This document shows, piece after piece, positions 14,129-27,891 of a stretch of DNA of 64,000 nt. A model generated the notes under the pieces. The model had not been told where the DNA came from. It did no database searches and was given only the letters and a program-made list of their open reading frames with translations. The stretch comes from Phymorhynchus buccinoides (Eukaryota > Mollusca > Gastropoda > Neogastropoda > Raphitomidae). Within the stretch, counting starts at the first letter, position 1; each line of letters begins with the position of its first letter. A program made the translations under genes and the position numbers. The DNA is taken from positions 9,655,431 through 9,719,430 of the forward strand of contig CM065706.1 of assembly GCA_017654935.2 (NCBI GenBank), written 5' to 3'.

Positions 14129-17100
14129 CGAACACACACACACACACACAGTACATATACATGCATGTGTGTCTTGCACGCACACGCACACGCACACACA
14201 CACACAAACGCACACACACACACACTATTATCACTCACACATTGCACATGGTATATATTCAAGCACACGGCGAATGGAACAAACAAACCAGTACATATAC
14301 ATGTATGTGTGGTCTTGCATGTTCTTTCACACGCACACACACACATAACCCACACACACACATAACCCACACGATACTATTGTGATGACGAATGGGAGGT
14401 ATTGTGAATGACACATTGCTATTGTGATGATAATTCAAGTTAAATTGCTACAGTGGAACCTCCCTTATAAGACCTTCAAAAATAATCCAAAATGAGGTCT
14501 TATAAGGGAGGGGTCTTATAACAGGAGGTAATTTTAATACTTACAAAGAAGGGCACATGTCTATTGAGAAGACAGGTCTTATTGGGAGGGAGTCTTATAT
14601 TGTGATTACACATTACTATAAGGGAGGTTGTACTGTGATGACACATTACTATTGTGATGATAAATCAAGTTGCACTACTATTGTAATAACATTACTATTG
14701 TAATAACATTACTATTGTGATGACACATTACTGTTGTGATGACGAATGACTATTGTGATGACACATTACTATTGTGATGATAAATCAAGTTGCATTACTA
14801 TTGTAATAACTTTGCTATTGTAATAACATTACTATTGTGATGACACCGCATTACTATTGTGATGACACATTACTGTTGTGATGACACATGACTATTGTGA
14901 TGACACATTACTATTGTGATGACACATTACTATTGTGATGACACATTACTGTTGTGATGACGAATGACTATTGTGATGACACATTACTATTGTGATGACA
15001 CATTACTATTGTGACGACACATTACTGTTGTGATGACACATTACTATTGTGACGACACATTACTATTGTGATGACACATTACTCATTGTGATGATAAATC
15101 AAGTTAAATTGCTATTATATTTGGTATTGGTATTTGGTATATTCTAGTCACAGAGACTTATCTCTGTGAAATTAAAGGGCTGCTCATCCCCCGGTAGATC
15201 AGAGATATATAGACGCGTCTCCGCAAGTGCAGCGCCTACCAAAATTAAAAAAAATAACAAATGTGGGGGAGGGGGGGTGCAGGGTGAGAAGGGGGGGGGG
15301 GTGCACACTTGGAAAACCTAGCTATCAATTTGGCCATACCAGGCAGCGGGATTTCTCCCTGCTCTTACCGACTTTTAACTGCTGTGGGATTTTTACGTGC
15401 GTAAAGCGCACGGGTTCAGACTGGCTTTAAGTCCCCATCCGAAGGACTCATCGTTTGCAGATCACGGTCTGTTCAGATTTTCTCTGTCAAACTAGAAAGA
15501 AAGGGTGAGGAGGCCGGGGTGGATTCGAACCCGGGAGATGGTAAAAGAGCGCCGTCACTCACAGATCACAGTTTGGCGTGCCTATCACGCATTACATTTG
15601 GCAGGCGAACGTCTTCACTCATTGGCATCGCAACGATTTTGAATGTCTATTAAAAAAGATCACAAATCACTCCAGCCATACACACGTTTCACACAAAACA
15701 GCTATACAAAACAAAAGAAGAAATGAAAGAAGATTACAGGTTTTTTACTTCAGGTTTAGAGAGCATAGGGAAAGTGGTAGATCAGACTTTTTTTTGCCAA
15801 TATATGTAGACTATAATAGAATAAGTCATCTCTTACACTGATTGGTTCCCCCACAACAAACCTGTCTACAAAAGCAAAGTCAGAAGCAAAAGAGTTGTCT
15901 AAGGGAGTGAAGCGAAGTGACCAAGGTATGGTGTGCAACAGATTTATCTTCCCTTGAAGCAAGTGAGCATCAATTTGACAGCTATCTATTAAATTCTGGA
16001 CATATATGATTTGATTGAGTTAAGACCTTTTGCTGATATTGTGAATAACAGAGCAACGTCACTTTAACACTTGTCGTGTAGTTGTTTGTTTGTTGTATGA
16101 TTTTTCAAGGTCTTAATCCCTAGGTTCCACTGTAACCAAACAGAGCTTATCTGTCTACAAACAGAGCATCGTCTGTTAACAAAGCATCATCTGTTTGCAG
16201 ATCACGGTCTGTTCAGCGTGCCAATCTCTGTCTTACTAGTGATAGCAAGATGATAAGTCATACCATTACATTGTCTGTATATGGAGGTGGATAGTAACAG
16301 AGCATGATCTGTCTACAGAGAGAGATGGTAACAGAGCATCATCTGTTTGCAGATCACGGTCTGTTTGGCGTGCCTGTCTCTGTTTTACTAGTGATAGCTG
16401 GATGATAAGTCATACCATTACATTGTCTGTATATGGAGGTGAATAGTAACAGAGCATGATCTGTCTACAGAGAGAGATGGTAACAGAGCATCATCTGTTT
16501 GCAGATCACGGTCTGTTTGACGTGCCAATCTCTGTATTACTGGTGATTGCGAGATGATAAGTCATACCATTACATTGTCTGTATATGGAGGTGAATAGTA
16601 ACAGAGCATGATCTGTCTACAGACAGAGAGATGGTAACAGAGCGTCATCTGTTTGCAGATCACGGTCTGTTTGGCGTGCCTATCTCTGTGTTACTGGTGA
16701 TGGCGAGATGATAAGTCATACCATTACATTGTCTGTATATGGAGGTGGATAGTAACAGAGCATGATCTGTCTACAAACAGAGAGATGGTAACAGAGCGTC
16801 ATCTGTTTGCAGATCACAGTCTGTAATTGGCGTTTCTGTATCTGTTTTGCTTAAGGCAGCTGGTTGGAAAGCATTGTCTGTTTCTGTAGAGATGAAACAA
16901 TTTCGCATTGCAGCTGGAACAGAGCTTAATCTGTCTACAAACAGAGCATCGTCTGTTTGCAGATCACGGTCTGTTTGGTGTGCCTATCTCCGTGTTACTG
17001 GTGATGGCGAGATGATAAGTCATACCATGACATTGTCTGTATATGGAGGTAGATAGTAACAGGGCATGATCTGTCTACAGAGAGAGATGGTAACAGAGCG

Positions 17101-20100
17101 TCATCTGTTTGCAGTTCGCAGTCTGTAATTGGTGTTTCTGTATCTGTTTTGCTTTAGGCAGCTGGTTGCTGCGACAGCATTGTCTGTTTCTGTAGAGATG
17201 AAACAATTTCGCATTGTAGCTGGAACAGAGCTTAACCCCCTTGACTGCCAGAGAAAATCAAAGAAAAAAAATCAATGTACAAATCATGACATGAAAAAGA
17301 CAACTGATAGAGCCAATCTGGCAAAATGGTCTGGGGATATAACTCTCTTGACTGTGTTAGAGCAAAAGCCAGTATATCAGGGTTATTCCTCTTCATCAGT
17401 GATGTCATCAGGTCAGTACGTGATACGTTGGTGGCAGTCAAGGGGTTAATCTGTCTACAAACAGAGAGATGGTAACAAAGCATCATCTGTTTGCAGATCA
17501 CGGTCTGTTTGGCGTGCCTATCTATATATTGCTGGTAATTGCGAGATGATAAGTCATACCATTACATTGACTGTATATAGAGGTGGATAGTAACAGAGCA
17601 TGATCTGTCTACAGAGAGATGGTAAAACAAGCATCTGTTTTGCAGATCGTTTGGTATGCCTATCTCTGTGTCACTGATGTTTGCGAGTTAAGTCATAATA
17701 CGTATGTATTAGGTTGTCGGTATATATAGAGGCAGAGAGTAACACAGCATGATCTGTCTGCAAACAGAGAGGTGGTAACAGAACATCTGTGTGCCGATCA
17801 CAGTCTGTTTGTCATGCCCATCTCTCTGTTTCTGGTGATAGCATTACATTGTCTATATAACAGTGGTAGATAGATGGCTACAGAGCATTCTCTGTCTACA
17901 AACAGAGAGATGGTAACAGAGCACCGTCTGTGTGCAGATCACGGTCTGTTCGGCGTGCCCATCTGTGTTACTGGTAATAGCATTACATTGTCTATATGAT
18001 AGTGGTAGATAGATGGCTAGAGAGAGATGGTAACAGAGCGTCGTCTGTGTGCAGATCACGGTCTGTTTGGCGTGCCCATCTCTGTGTTACTGGTGATAGC
18101 ATTACATTGTCTATATAAAGTTGTAGATAGATGACCATGATCTAGACGAAAGAGATGGTAACAGAGCGTCGTCTGTGTGCAGATCACGGTCTGTTTGGCG
18201 TGCCCATCTCTGTGTTACTGGTGATAGCATTACATTGTCTATATAAAGTTGTAGATGGAAGGTCACAGACCATGATCTATTGACGAAAGAAGACAGGCCG
18301 TGTAACAGAGCGTCATCTGTGTGCAGATCACGGTCTGTTTGACGTGCCTATCTATGTGTTACTGGTAACAGCATTACGTTGTGTATACAATAGTGGTAGA
18401 TGGATGGCTACAGAGCATTCTCTGTCTACAAACAGAGAGATGGTAACAGAGCATTCTCTGTCTACAAACAGAGAGATGGTAACAGAGCATTCTCTGTCTA
18501 CAAACAGAGAGATGGTAACAGAGCATTCTCTGTCTACAAACAGAGAGATGGTAGCAGAGCGTCGTCTGTGTGTGCAGATCACGGTCTGTTTGACGTGCCT
18601 ATCTATGTGCTACTGGTAACAGCATTACGTTGTGTATACAATAGTGGTAGCTGGATGGCTACAGAGCATTCTCTGTCTACAAACAGAGAGATGGCTACAG
18701 AGCATTCTCTGTCTGCAAACAGAGAGATGGTAACAGAGCGCTGTCTGTGTGCAGATCACGGTCTGTTCGGCGTGCCCATCTCTGTGTTACTGGAGCAAGA
18801 TCAGAAGCGAGTGCCGGGCACCAAGGTCCCTCTGTTTTTCCAAGAGGTCAGTGGGTCTGTTTGTTTGTGATGGTGGAGGACTATGTTTTCCTTCCCTTCT
18901 GAATGTTTGTCTGTCTGTCTGTCTGTCTGCACAGTCTTGTGAACTTACTGCATATTATCGCTTAACCTCTTCTTCCCTGCAATGTCGGGTTAAAATTCCT
19001 AGCTCGCTATACATTGTACTATAAGACTGACTATTTGCGGCATTTTGCAACATTGAGCATGAACGACAAATTTCACTTTTTTTTTATAGGGTTAGGGTTA
19101 GGTAAATGGTTCAAGTAACGAAAAAGTGAAATTTGTGGTTGTCGCAAATAGTCACTCTCATAGTAGCAAGCTAGGAATTTTAACGAGCTAGGAATGTTAA
19201 CCCTACATGCAACAGCGGTGGTTTAGCTAAGAGCAAAATTATGTAGTTGATGACATCATAAGTTCAGTGTCAAAGTCAAGGCAAGTCAACATTTTATTTC
19301 CAGATGGGTACACTGTATAACCAAATGGCATGCTTTCCCCCCCCCCCCCCCCAAAAAAAAAAAAAAATGATGTAAAGAAGAAAAAAAAAGAACAAAACAT
19401 TCCAAAGTAGCAAACATGAAAATAAACAAATAAACAATTAATTAAAGAAACAAGCAAACGAAAATGGAGTTTTACGTACTCTTGGTCTGAATCAGACACA
19501 TATGGGACATTTGTAAATACAAATATGGTGGGAACAATACTGGAGGCAATGCCCGGAGGCAGTACGAAACCAGTAAAGTCCTGATTTTTTGTATTAATAC
19601 AGATAGCTGTAGCGGTGACCAGTTAAACCTCATCGGCTATGGCACCGCCACAAGTAAACAAGCAAACATTTTAAAAAAACAGGAATGAGGATGGGACTGG
19701 GTGAATAGCATATTATGTACAATATATACATCAACGTCAACAACAAAACATTTAAAACATCACATTTACTGTATATTTCCATTATGTCAAGTAAAAGGAA
19801 TAAAGTGATCGATTTTGTCCTGTTAAAGAGATATTAAGTTTCATTTTTTTCTTGAAGTAGTTCTTGTTTTGGGGGTGTTTTTTTGTAAACGGAGGGTACA
19901 GACAAACCTCTATTTTAAGACTTCCAAAATGTCCGGAAAAAATCGGTCGTAAATTGGAGGGGTCGTTATGACGGAGGTTTTCACTGGCAGCCGTAAGAAA
20001 GAAAAAGTTCAGCACAGTTCATACTCTCTTTCTTCATGCACACATACAATGACATATTAAAACTGGATTTGGGTCTTTCCAACTCCATAGGATTGTGCAA

Positions 20101-23100
20101 TCGATATATTACAGTTTCACTTCGCCGACTTCTGTTCATCACCTCTACTCTCGTCCAGTCAGTGGTTTTCTTTTTCAAAGTCAGTGGTTTTCGTGCTTTT
20201 CCTACGCTCTCCGCCATCTTTTCTACAACAAGGGAAGCGACTCCGCTTTCAGGCCCTTGACCGTGGTTGTTTCCCTTTGCTCGAAGTCTATGCAGACGAC
20301 AGCAACGGTCATAAAAACCAACAAAATGGCGGTCGTAAGTCGCGTTTTAGAGGAAGTCGTTTAAGAGAGGTCGTTTACATAGTAAAATGCATCTGTGCCA
20401 GCAAATCCAGTCTCAAATGAGAGGTGGTCGCTTAACAGAGGGTCGTAAAATAGGGGTTTGTCTGTAGTTCCATAAATCTTCACTCGAATAGAGGAGACTA
20501 GATTTGAATAGATTATTATTTGGTTGAGGGAATGAGAGCAAATGGGTGTGTCTGCTCGTGTTTGTCGTACATTTGTCTGTTGTTGTTTTTTTAGCATTCC
20601 CTTTAACCATTTCATCACCACTGTCGCCTCTTGGCACCACAATGATTTGACACCCATGTAATTGAAAGACATCAAATGGGGATCTGGTATCCAGTGACCT
20701 TATGTTCTTCATTTTGGGAGGTAAGGGCAGGCCCTGTTTTATGCATGTCAGAGAGGAATCCCCAATATTGCAGACAGAATCTTTTCTCTACCCAGGTAAG
20801 CTTTATGGAAAATTTTGGCTGAAAAATGGCTGGCGTTGAAAGGGTTAAAAGTATTATGCATGCAGATTGCTTTGTAGCACCACAGAGATTTAACACCTAT
20901 GTCATTAAAAGGCATCAAATTGGGGTCTATTATCCAAAGACCCTATTGTCTTAGTTTTGGGAAGTAAGGATAGACCTTATTTTATGTATGTCACAGAACA
21001 ATCCCCAATACTGCAGATGGATTTTCTTCTCTACCCAGGTAAATTTAATGGCAATTTTTGGCTGAAAAATGGCTGGCGGTTAAGGGGTTAATGTTCTTTC
21101 AGTTATGTTGCATCTCTGTCATGTTGTTGCACCAAACCTGAATTTCTCTTTTGGAGATATTAAAGTATACAGTGGAACCTCCCTAAGTATTAAAATTACC
21201 TCCCTTATAAGACCCCTCCCTTATAAGACCTCATTTTGGATGATTTTGAAGGTCTTATAAGATTTTTGAAGGTCTTATAAGTGACCCTTATAAGACCTTC
21301 AAAAATCATCCAAAATGAGGTCTTATAAGGGAGGGGTCTTATAAGGGAGGTGATTTTAATACTTACAAAGAAGGGAAATGTCTCAGAGAGGTAGGTCTTC
21401 TGCGGGAGGGAGTCTTATAAGGGAGGTTCCACTGTATTAATGTATACTTGAACCTGTGTGTTGCAGCTGACCAACCACTTGGAACAAGAGGTTCTGTGTA
21501 TGGAGGGGATTCTGAGAGTGCCTGGTTCAGTCACCAGAGTGAAGGTGAGAGTGCCCTTGTCTTTTCTATTGTATTCATCTCAGACCTGTTTACTCTACTC
21601 TTTTCGAATAGTATTCTACTCAATTTGGACCTCTACTACTCTTCCAAATTGAAAATAATGCTCTAATTACTCATGTTTAGTGAACATTGTTTGATGGTTT
21701 AACCCTCTTATATTCGTATTGTTTGAGACCAAACTTCTGCTAGATTTCGTATTCTTTTGGGAAATGTAGCCCCAAAATGGGTTAGTGTGGTTTATGTTTC
21801 ACCGTAGCCAGAAATAAATATCTACAGCCATGAAAATTTGCATGTTTGGTCACGATGCTTTGTTCTTGGGTGTGAGGTGTGTTTTGAGTGTCTAAGAGTG
21901 AAGGGTCATGTCATTGTCAACTTAATGTTCACCAAATGTGTCACAGTTTATGGTTAGCATTGTAAAACACCACACTGGCATGCAGTTTACTCATGCACAT
22001 GCACGTTAGTTTGGTAAAAGTGAAAGCCGAAGCCTACCAGACCTGGTCGGTTCTCTGTCCGTCGCTTCAGCTCATACTGCTAATCCAGTTAGTGTGAACA
22101 GAAAATTGTCAACTGTCACCAATAAAACCTATCTTGAAGTAGTTCAAACCACAACTGTACATGGTTTGTATACACTTTCCCACGCTATAATACACTTTAT
22201 ATATACACACACAATCCCCCATAGCTGTACAGTGTGTACCACCACTAACTGTCATTGTGTCATTGATGTCACCCCATGACACAGGTGTGCACCCCCCTCC
22301 ACCCTGAACACATTCTACAGCTGTGTCATGGTTATCACGGAAACATTATTTATTCTTTCTATGATATAGAGCTACATGACAGAAGAAGACAATCATGTAG
22401 GCTAAAGGCAGACAGACTGGGTTGTCGCTTGATGCACAATAATAAAGGCAACACGTAGGCCTAGGCCTAGACAGTTTCATCGTGTGTGACCTTCTTCCAA
22501 AGTGGGTCAAGTGAGCCTTTGTTTACTTGCTTTTGTATTGCGTATCTGTCTGTTTCATCTGCTGCTGCTTTGAAGAATGTGAGGGGTAAAAACAAAAAGA
22601 ATGATGGAGAGGGACTGCAGTGTTTGGAAGTGCGTGTTGTGGCCAGAACATTGTTGAAATGCATGCCCGTCCTGCACGCCGTTAGTGGTTGCCATTTTGT
22701 TTGAAGCGATGGGAGTAGGATGTTGACAACTTGCCTTCGGAATCGCTATCGTTTTGCTCTAAATTACCACCTGACTCCTATTCTTACTCTTAATTGTCCT
22801 ATTTTTCCATTTCCTCGATCATATTATCCTACTCCTCTTCCGAAATTCCGAGAAATCCTCACAATCACATGCCGTAGCACATCTAGCAGACGACAAATTC
22901 ATTGTTTCGCTCTCACACTTCCATTCACAAGTTCCACGCAGGGTTTTTTGCCTTTCTTTCTGCGTACACACAGAACTACACCCCATAATACTAGAAGGAT
23001 GTTCATTGGTCTATACCTAACGTGCTGCCGACTTCTGTGACCCTTCCATGCTCTCTCATGCTGTGTGCACGTGATGGAAAAGTACAGACCACATGGCTAC

Positions 23101-26100
23101 GCCAAATTACGTTCTGAAAACATCGGGCAGTTCAGGGAAATCCCGTTTACATCCGCTGTGAATGCAAGAGGGTTAATGAATAAAACTACTCATTTTGCAC
23201 CAAAACTGCTCATTTCAGCTATCCAGACTACTCAAGACTTGTGTAGGGGGTAAACAGGTCTAGGATCTTCTTTTAGAGGCAGTGAGCTGATGCCTCGTGC
23301 CTCCATACGGGGAGCTGGACGACCCTGCCCCCTCCATGAGTCTCTCTCCTCGTGGTGATACAGTGGGTGTCGGGGGGGGGGGGGGGAGTCTTCCTTCTGG
23401 AAGTTCTGTGCTTGTAACTTCCTCTAATCTGCCACTCTCTGCCTTTTGGTTTCTATCATCTACTATTTTTCTGACTTATTTGCCCCATTCTTCTGCCTTT
23501 TCTCCAAAAAAAATTTCCAAATAACTTTTCTCCTTTGAGCTCTTCCAAAGTCGGAATGTGTTGGCTGTGTGCAGCAGGGAGACTAGTGAAAACTGGACAC
23601 ATACGTACACTTACCCATTATTGGCCCGGGAATGCAGAAGAAGAAGATCTGCTTTTCTTTCTTTTTCGATCGCCCAGGCAGTTTCCTGTCATACGAGCGC
23701 AGGTGTATCATGCTGCTGTTATGCGCCTAACGTCCAGAGGCAACCAACTTCTAAGAAATGTTGTTGTGCTGCATCTTGTTATTCTTCTTCTTCGATCGCT
23801 CAGACACTTTCCTGTCAATTATGAGCACAGATGTGTCATACTGCCGTTATGCGCCTAACTAAGAAATAATTAGGCCCAGCATGTCCGACTTCGACTGGAG
23901 GAAATCTTCTTGAAAGTGTTTATTGAAAAAAAGGCATGAGAATGGACCGGAAAGGCAGAAAGATAGTAGATGACAGCAAGCAGAGGGAAAAGGCAGAGTC
24001 AAAGAGAGTGACAGATTAGAAGAAGTTACAAGCACAGAACTTCCAGAAGGTGGGGGAACTATTTATACAAAAGACCCCCCGGTATCCCCACAGGGTCTTG
24101 TTATGATCTGTTTCATTATTGTTTTATGAAACTGCAGAATAATTCTTCTTGCCAATACCGTAGAACCTCCCTTATAAGACTCCCTCCCACATAAGACCTA
24201 CTTCTGAGACATTGCCCTTCTTTGTAAGTATTAAATTTACCTCCCTTATAAGACCCCTCCATTATAAGACCTCATTTTTGATGATTTTTGAAGGTCACTC
24301 AAGGTCCACTACAGCATATGCTACAGAAAAAACAGTTACAGAAAAGTGAGGCTCCCTTCTTGGCAGATATTTGCACTGGAGGTTCAAAATTTCTGAGGGA
24401 CCGTCTATGTGCCACTGTGCACCACCGTACACAATTTGAAGGGATTCTGTCCACCAGTTCATGAGTAACAAGGTGAACAGACACACACACACACACGCAA
24501 TACAACGTAAGTGTATGAGAGAGAAAGAAAGAGAGCGTGGGGGAAGAGACGGGGGAGAGAGAGTTCTGCTCAAACAGTTTCTGAGAGAGTGCGCACGCAT
24601 GCACGCACGCATACACACACACACATACACACACACACACACACACACAAAGCACAAATCAATTTTATTATGTAGGTATAGAGATTGTGTTGTATTTTAT
24701 TGTATTGCATTGTATTCTATCGTGTGTTTATTATAGCAACTGAGGGTGGACCTGGAAGAGAAGTTCAACCAAGGGAGTTTCCAGTGGACCAACGTCATGC
24801 CGCACGACTCTGCCGCCCTGCTCAAACAGTTTCTGAGAGAGTTGCCGGACCCCCTGCTGTCTTACCAATATCTGGAGGCCTTCACTCAAGTGGAACGTAA
24901 GTGTATGAGAGAGACAGAGAGGGGGAGGGGGGGAGAGACAGAGAGAGAGAGTTCAAACAGTTTCTGAGGGAGTTGCCAGACCCCTTGTTGTCTTACCAGT
25001 ATCTGGAGGCCTTCACTCAAGTGGAACGTAAGCATGAGAGAGAGGGAGGGGGGGAGAGAGAAAGAGAGTTCAAACAGTTTCTGAGAGAGTTGCCAGACCC
25101 CTTGTTGTCTTACCAGTATCTGGAGGCCTTCACTCAGGTGGAACGTAAGTGTATAAGCCCTGGGGAGGGGTGGGGGAGGGGGAGAGAGAGGGGGGGGGGA
25201 GGGGGAGAGTTCTGCTCAAGCAGTTTCTGAGAGAGTTGCCGGACACCTTGCTATCTTACCAATACCTGGAGGCCTTCACTCAGGTGGAACGTAAGTGTAT
25301 GAGGGAGGAAGGGAGAGACAGAGAGACAAGGGGGTGCTCAAACAGTTTCTGAGAGTTGCCGGACCCCTTGCTGTCTTACCAATACCTGGAGGCCTTCACT
25401 CAAGTTGAGAGTAAGTGTGTAAGAGAGAGAGAGGGAGAGAGAGAGAGAGAGAGGGAGGGAGAGAGAGAGGAGGGAGAGAGAGAGAGAGAGAAGTCAATGA
25501 GTCACTATGGAGAATTAATGTGTAGAGACAGAGAGAGAGTTATGCTCAAACAGTTTCTGAGGGAGTTGCCGGACCCCTTGTTGTCTTACCAATATCTGGA
25601 GGCCTTCACTCAAGTTGAGAGTAACTGTGTAAGAGAGAGAGACAGAGAATGAGAGGGAGACAGACAGAGAGAGAGTTCTGCTCAAACAGTTTCTGAGAGA
25701 GTTGCCAGACCCCTTGTTGTCTTACCAATATCTGGAGGCCTTCACTCAAGTTGAGAGTAACTGTGTAAGAGAGAGAGAGGGAGGGAAAGAGAGAGAGAAG
25801 TCAATGAGTCACTATGGAGAATTAATGTGTACTGAGACAGAGAGAGAGTTATGCTCAAACAGTTTCTGAGGGAGTTGCCGGACCCCTTGTTGTCTTACCA
25901 ATATCTGGAGGCCTTCACTCTAGTGGAGAGTAAGTGTATCAAGGGGAAGGAGAGGGGGGAGGGGGGGGGCGGGCGGGAGAGAGAGAGAGAGTTCTGCTCA
26001 AACAGTTTCTGAGGGAGTTGCCGGACCCCTTGTTGTCTTACCAATATCTGGAGGCCTTCACTCTAGTGGAGAGTAAGTGTATCAAGGGGAAGGAGAGGGG

Positions 26101-27840
26101 GGAGGGGGGGGGCGGGGACGGAGAGAGAGAGTTCTGCTCAAAACAATTCTGAGAGAATTACCAGACCCCTTTGTTATTTCTGGTTTCTTTCTCAAGTCAT
26201 AAAGTTGTGTTTTTTGTTTTGTTTTGTATTTGGTATATTCTTGTCACAGAGACTTACGTCTGTGAAATTCAGGCTGCTCTCCCTCGCAGATCGCGTCTCC
26301 GCAAATGCAGCGCCTACCATTTTTTTTTTTTTTTTTTTGGGGGGGGGTACAGTATGAGGAGGGGGGGGGGGGGGCAGACTTGGGAAACTTAGCTATCAAT
26401 TTGGTCATACCAGGCAGCGGGATTTCTCCCTGCTCTTACTGACTTTCAACTGCTGTGGGATTTTTGCGTGCGTAAAGCGCACATGTGTCAGACTAGCTTT
26501 AAGTCCCCATCCGAAGGACTCGACGTTCAGTTCGATTTTCCCGTGTGAACTAGAAAGAAAAGAAAGGACGAGAGGCCCGGGATTCGAACCCCGGGTTACT
26601 CACGCTGCAGTCGCACATTGAAATCGGCAGACAGGGCTGCCTACCATCCCCCCCCCCCCCCCCCCCTAAGGGGTATTTGTCCCTGGAAACAGTCAAAAAT
26701 GGCACTCTGTCCCTGGAATTCACTTGTCTCTCTAGTGTCCCTGGAAACTGAGTAAAATCAGAAATTTTGCTGAGCAGTCAATGAGTCTATTGTCTTGTTA
26801 GCTAACCTTACTATTGAACACAGAAACACCCAAAACAACAGACTCTGTTGACATTTTTCTAACAAACATGTTACACATAGGTTACTGAACACCAGAGGAT
26901 CTTGAATATTGAAGCACATTGACACCAAGAAGCATCAAGAAGACTAAAAAAAAATCCAGTCGTAGAAATTTTGCGAGATCGCGAAATAATCAAAAGCTAA
27001 TGCTCGTTTTGACCCTGATGCATGACATTGCGATGTTTGTCCCTGGAAATAAGTCTCTGTCCCTGGTTATTCTGTAGTTTGTCCCTAGAAATTGCAAAAG
27101 AGGGTAGGCAGCCCTGGGCAGGTGAGCGTCTTAACCACTGTGCCACCCTCCTTCTTGTTGCGTTGCAGACATTCCCAAGAAGCTGGAGCAGCTGAAGGCC
27201 CTCAACCTCCTGATTCTGGTGCTGCCCACAGAGCACCAGGACCTCCTGAAGGTAAGGAGTTTAGGTTGCAGCAGGGCTCTCAGGGACCCCCATTTGGGGG
27301 TCTATGAAGAACTAAAATTCTAAGGGACCCTCTAAAAGAATGTGCAGGAGGTCCCAGGGATGCGCTAGAAAAATTCTTTCTAGCATTCGCAATGCCACTG
27401 GGACCCTCTATCCCGCCTCTAGTACCCTCTATGCTGTAGGTGAAGGAGTCCCTGGGACCCCTTGTTTTGCGGGACGATTGGGAGCCCTGGGTTGAAATCC
27501 TTAACCAGTTACCATTGTTACATGGGTGCAACTTTTCCTGGTATACAAGGATTTCATGGTTTTTTAAATTTTACCAGAAAAGGAATTTCCTTTTTTTTTT
27601 TACAATTTGTCAATTGTGGTCAACGCGGTTAATTTGTAAAACAGTTTTTTTTTCATTTTTCTCAAAAACTACCAAAATTGAGATACGAGGTTTTTGAATT
27701 TCACCAACAATATTCGATGTTGTTAATTTTTATTTTTATTTTGCAACAGAAACTGCTGCAGTTTCTCGGGCACATTATCTCTAAGGCGGACGTCAGCAAA
27801 ATGGGCCTGAGCAACGTATCGATGATCATGGCCCCAAACC

Positions 27841-27891
<51 letters not shown>

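Noticed and set aside
24897..26200. The extra FLRELPDPLLSYQYLEAF copies as real alternative coding exons
   Set aside because: They lack polypyrimidine tracts and acceptors, so they are donor-edge copies rather than whole exons. Kept as decoys pending transcript data.
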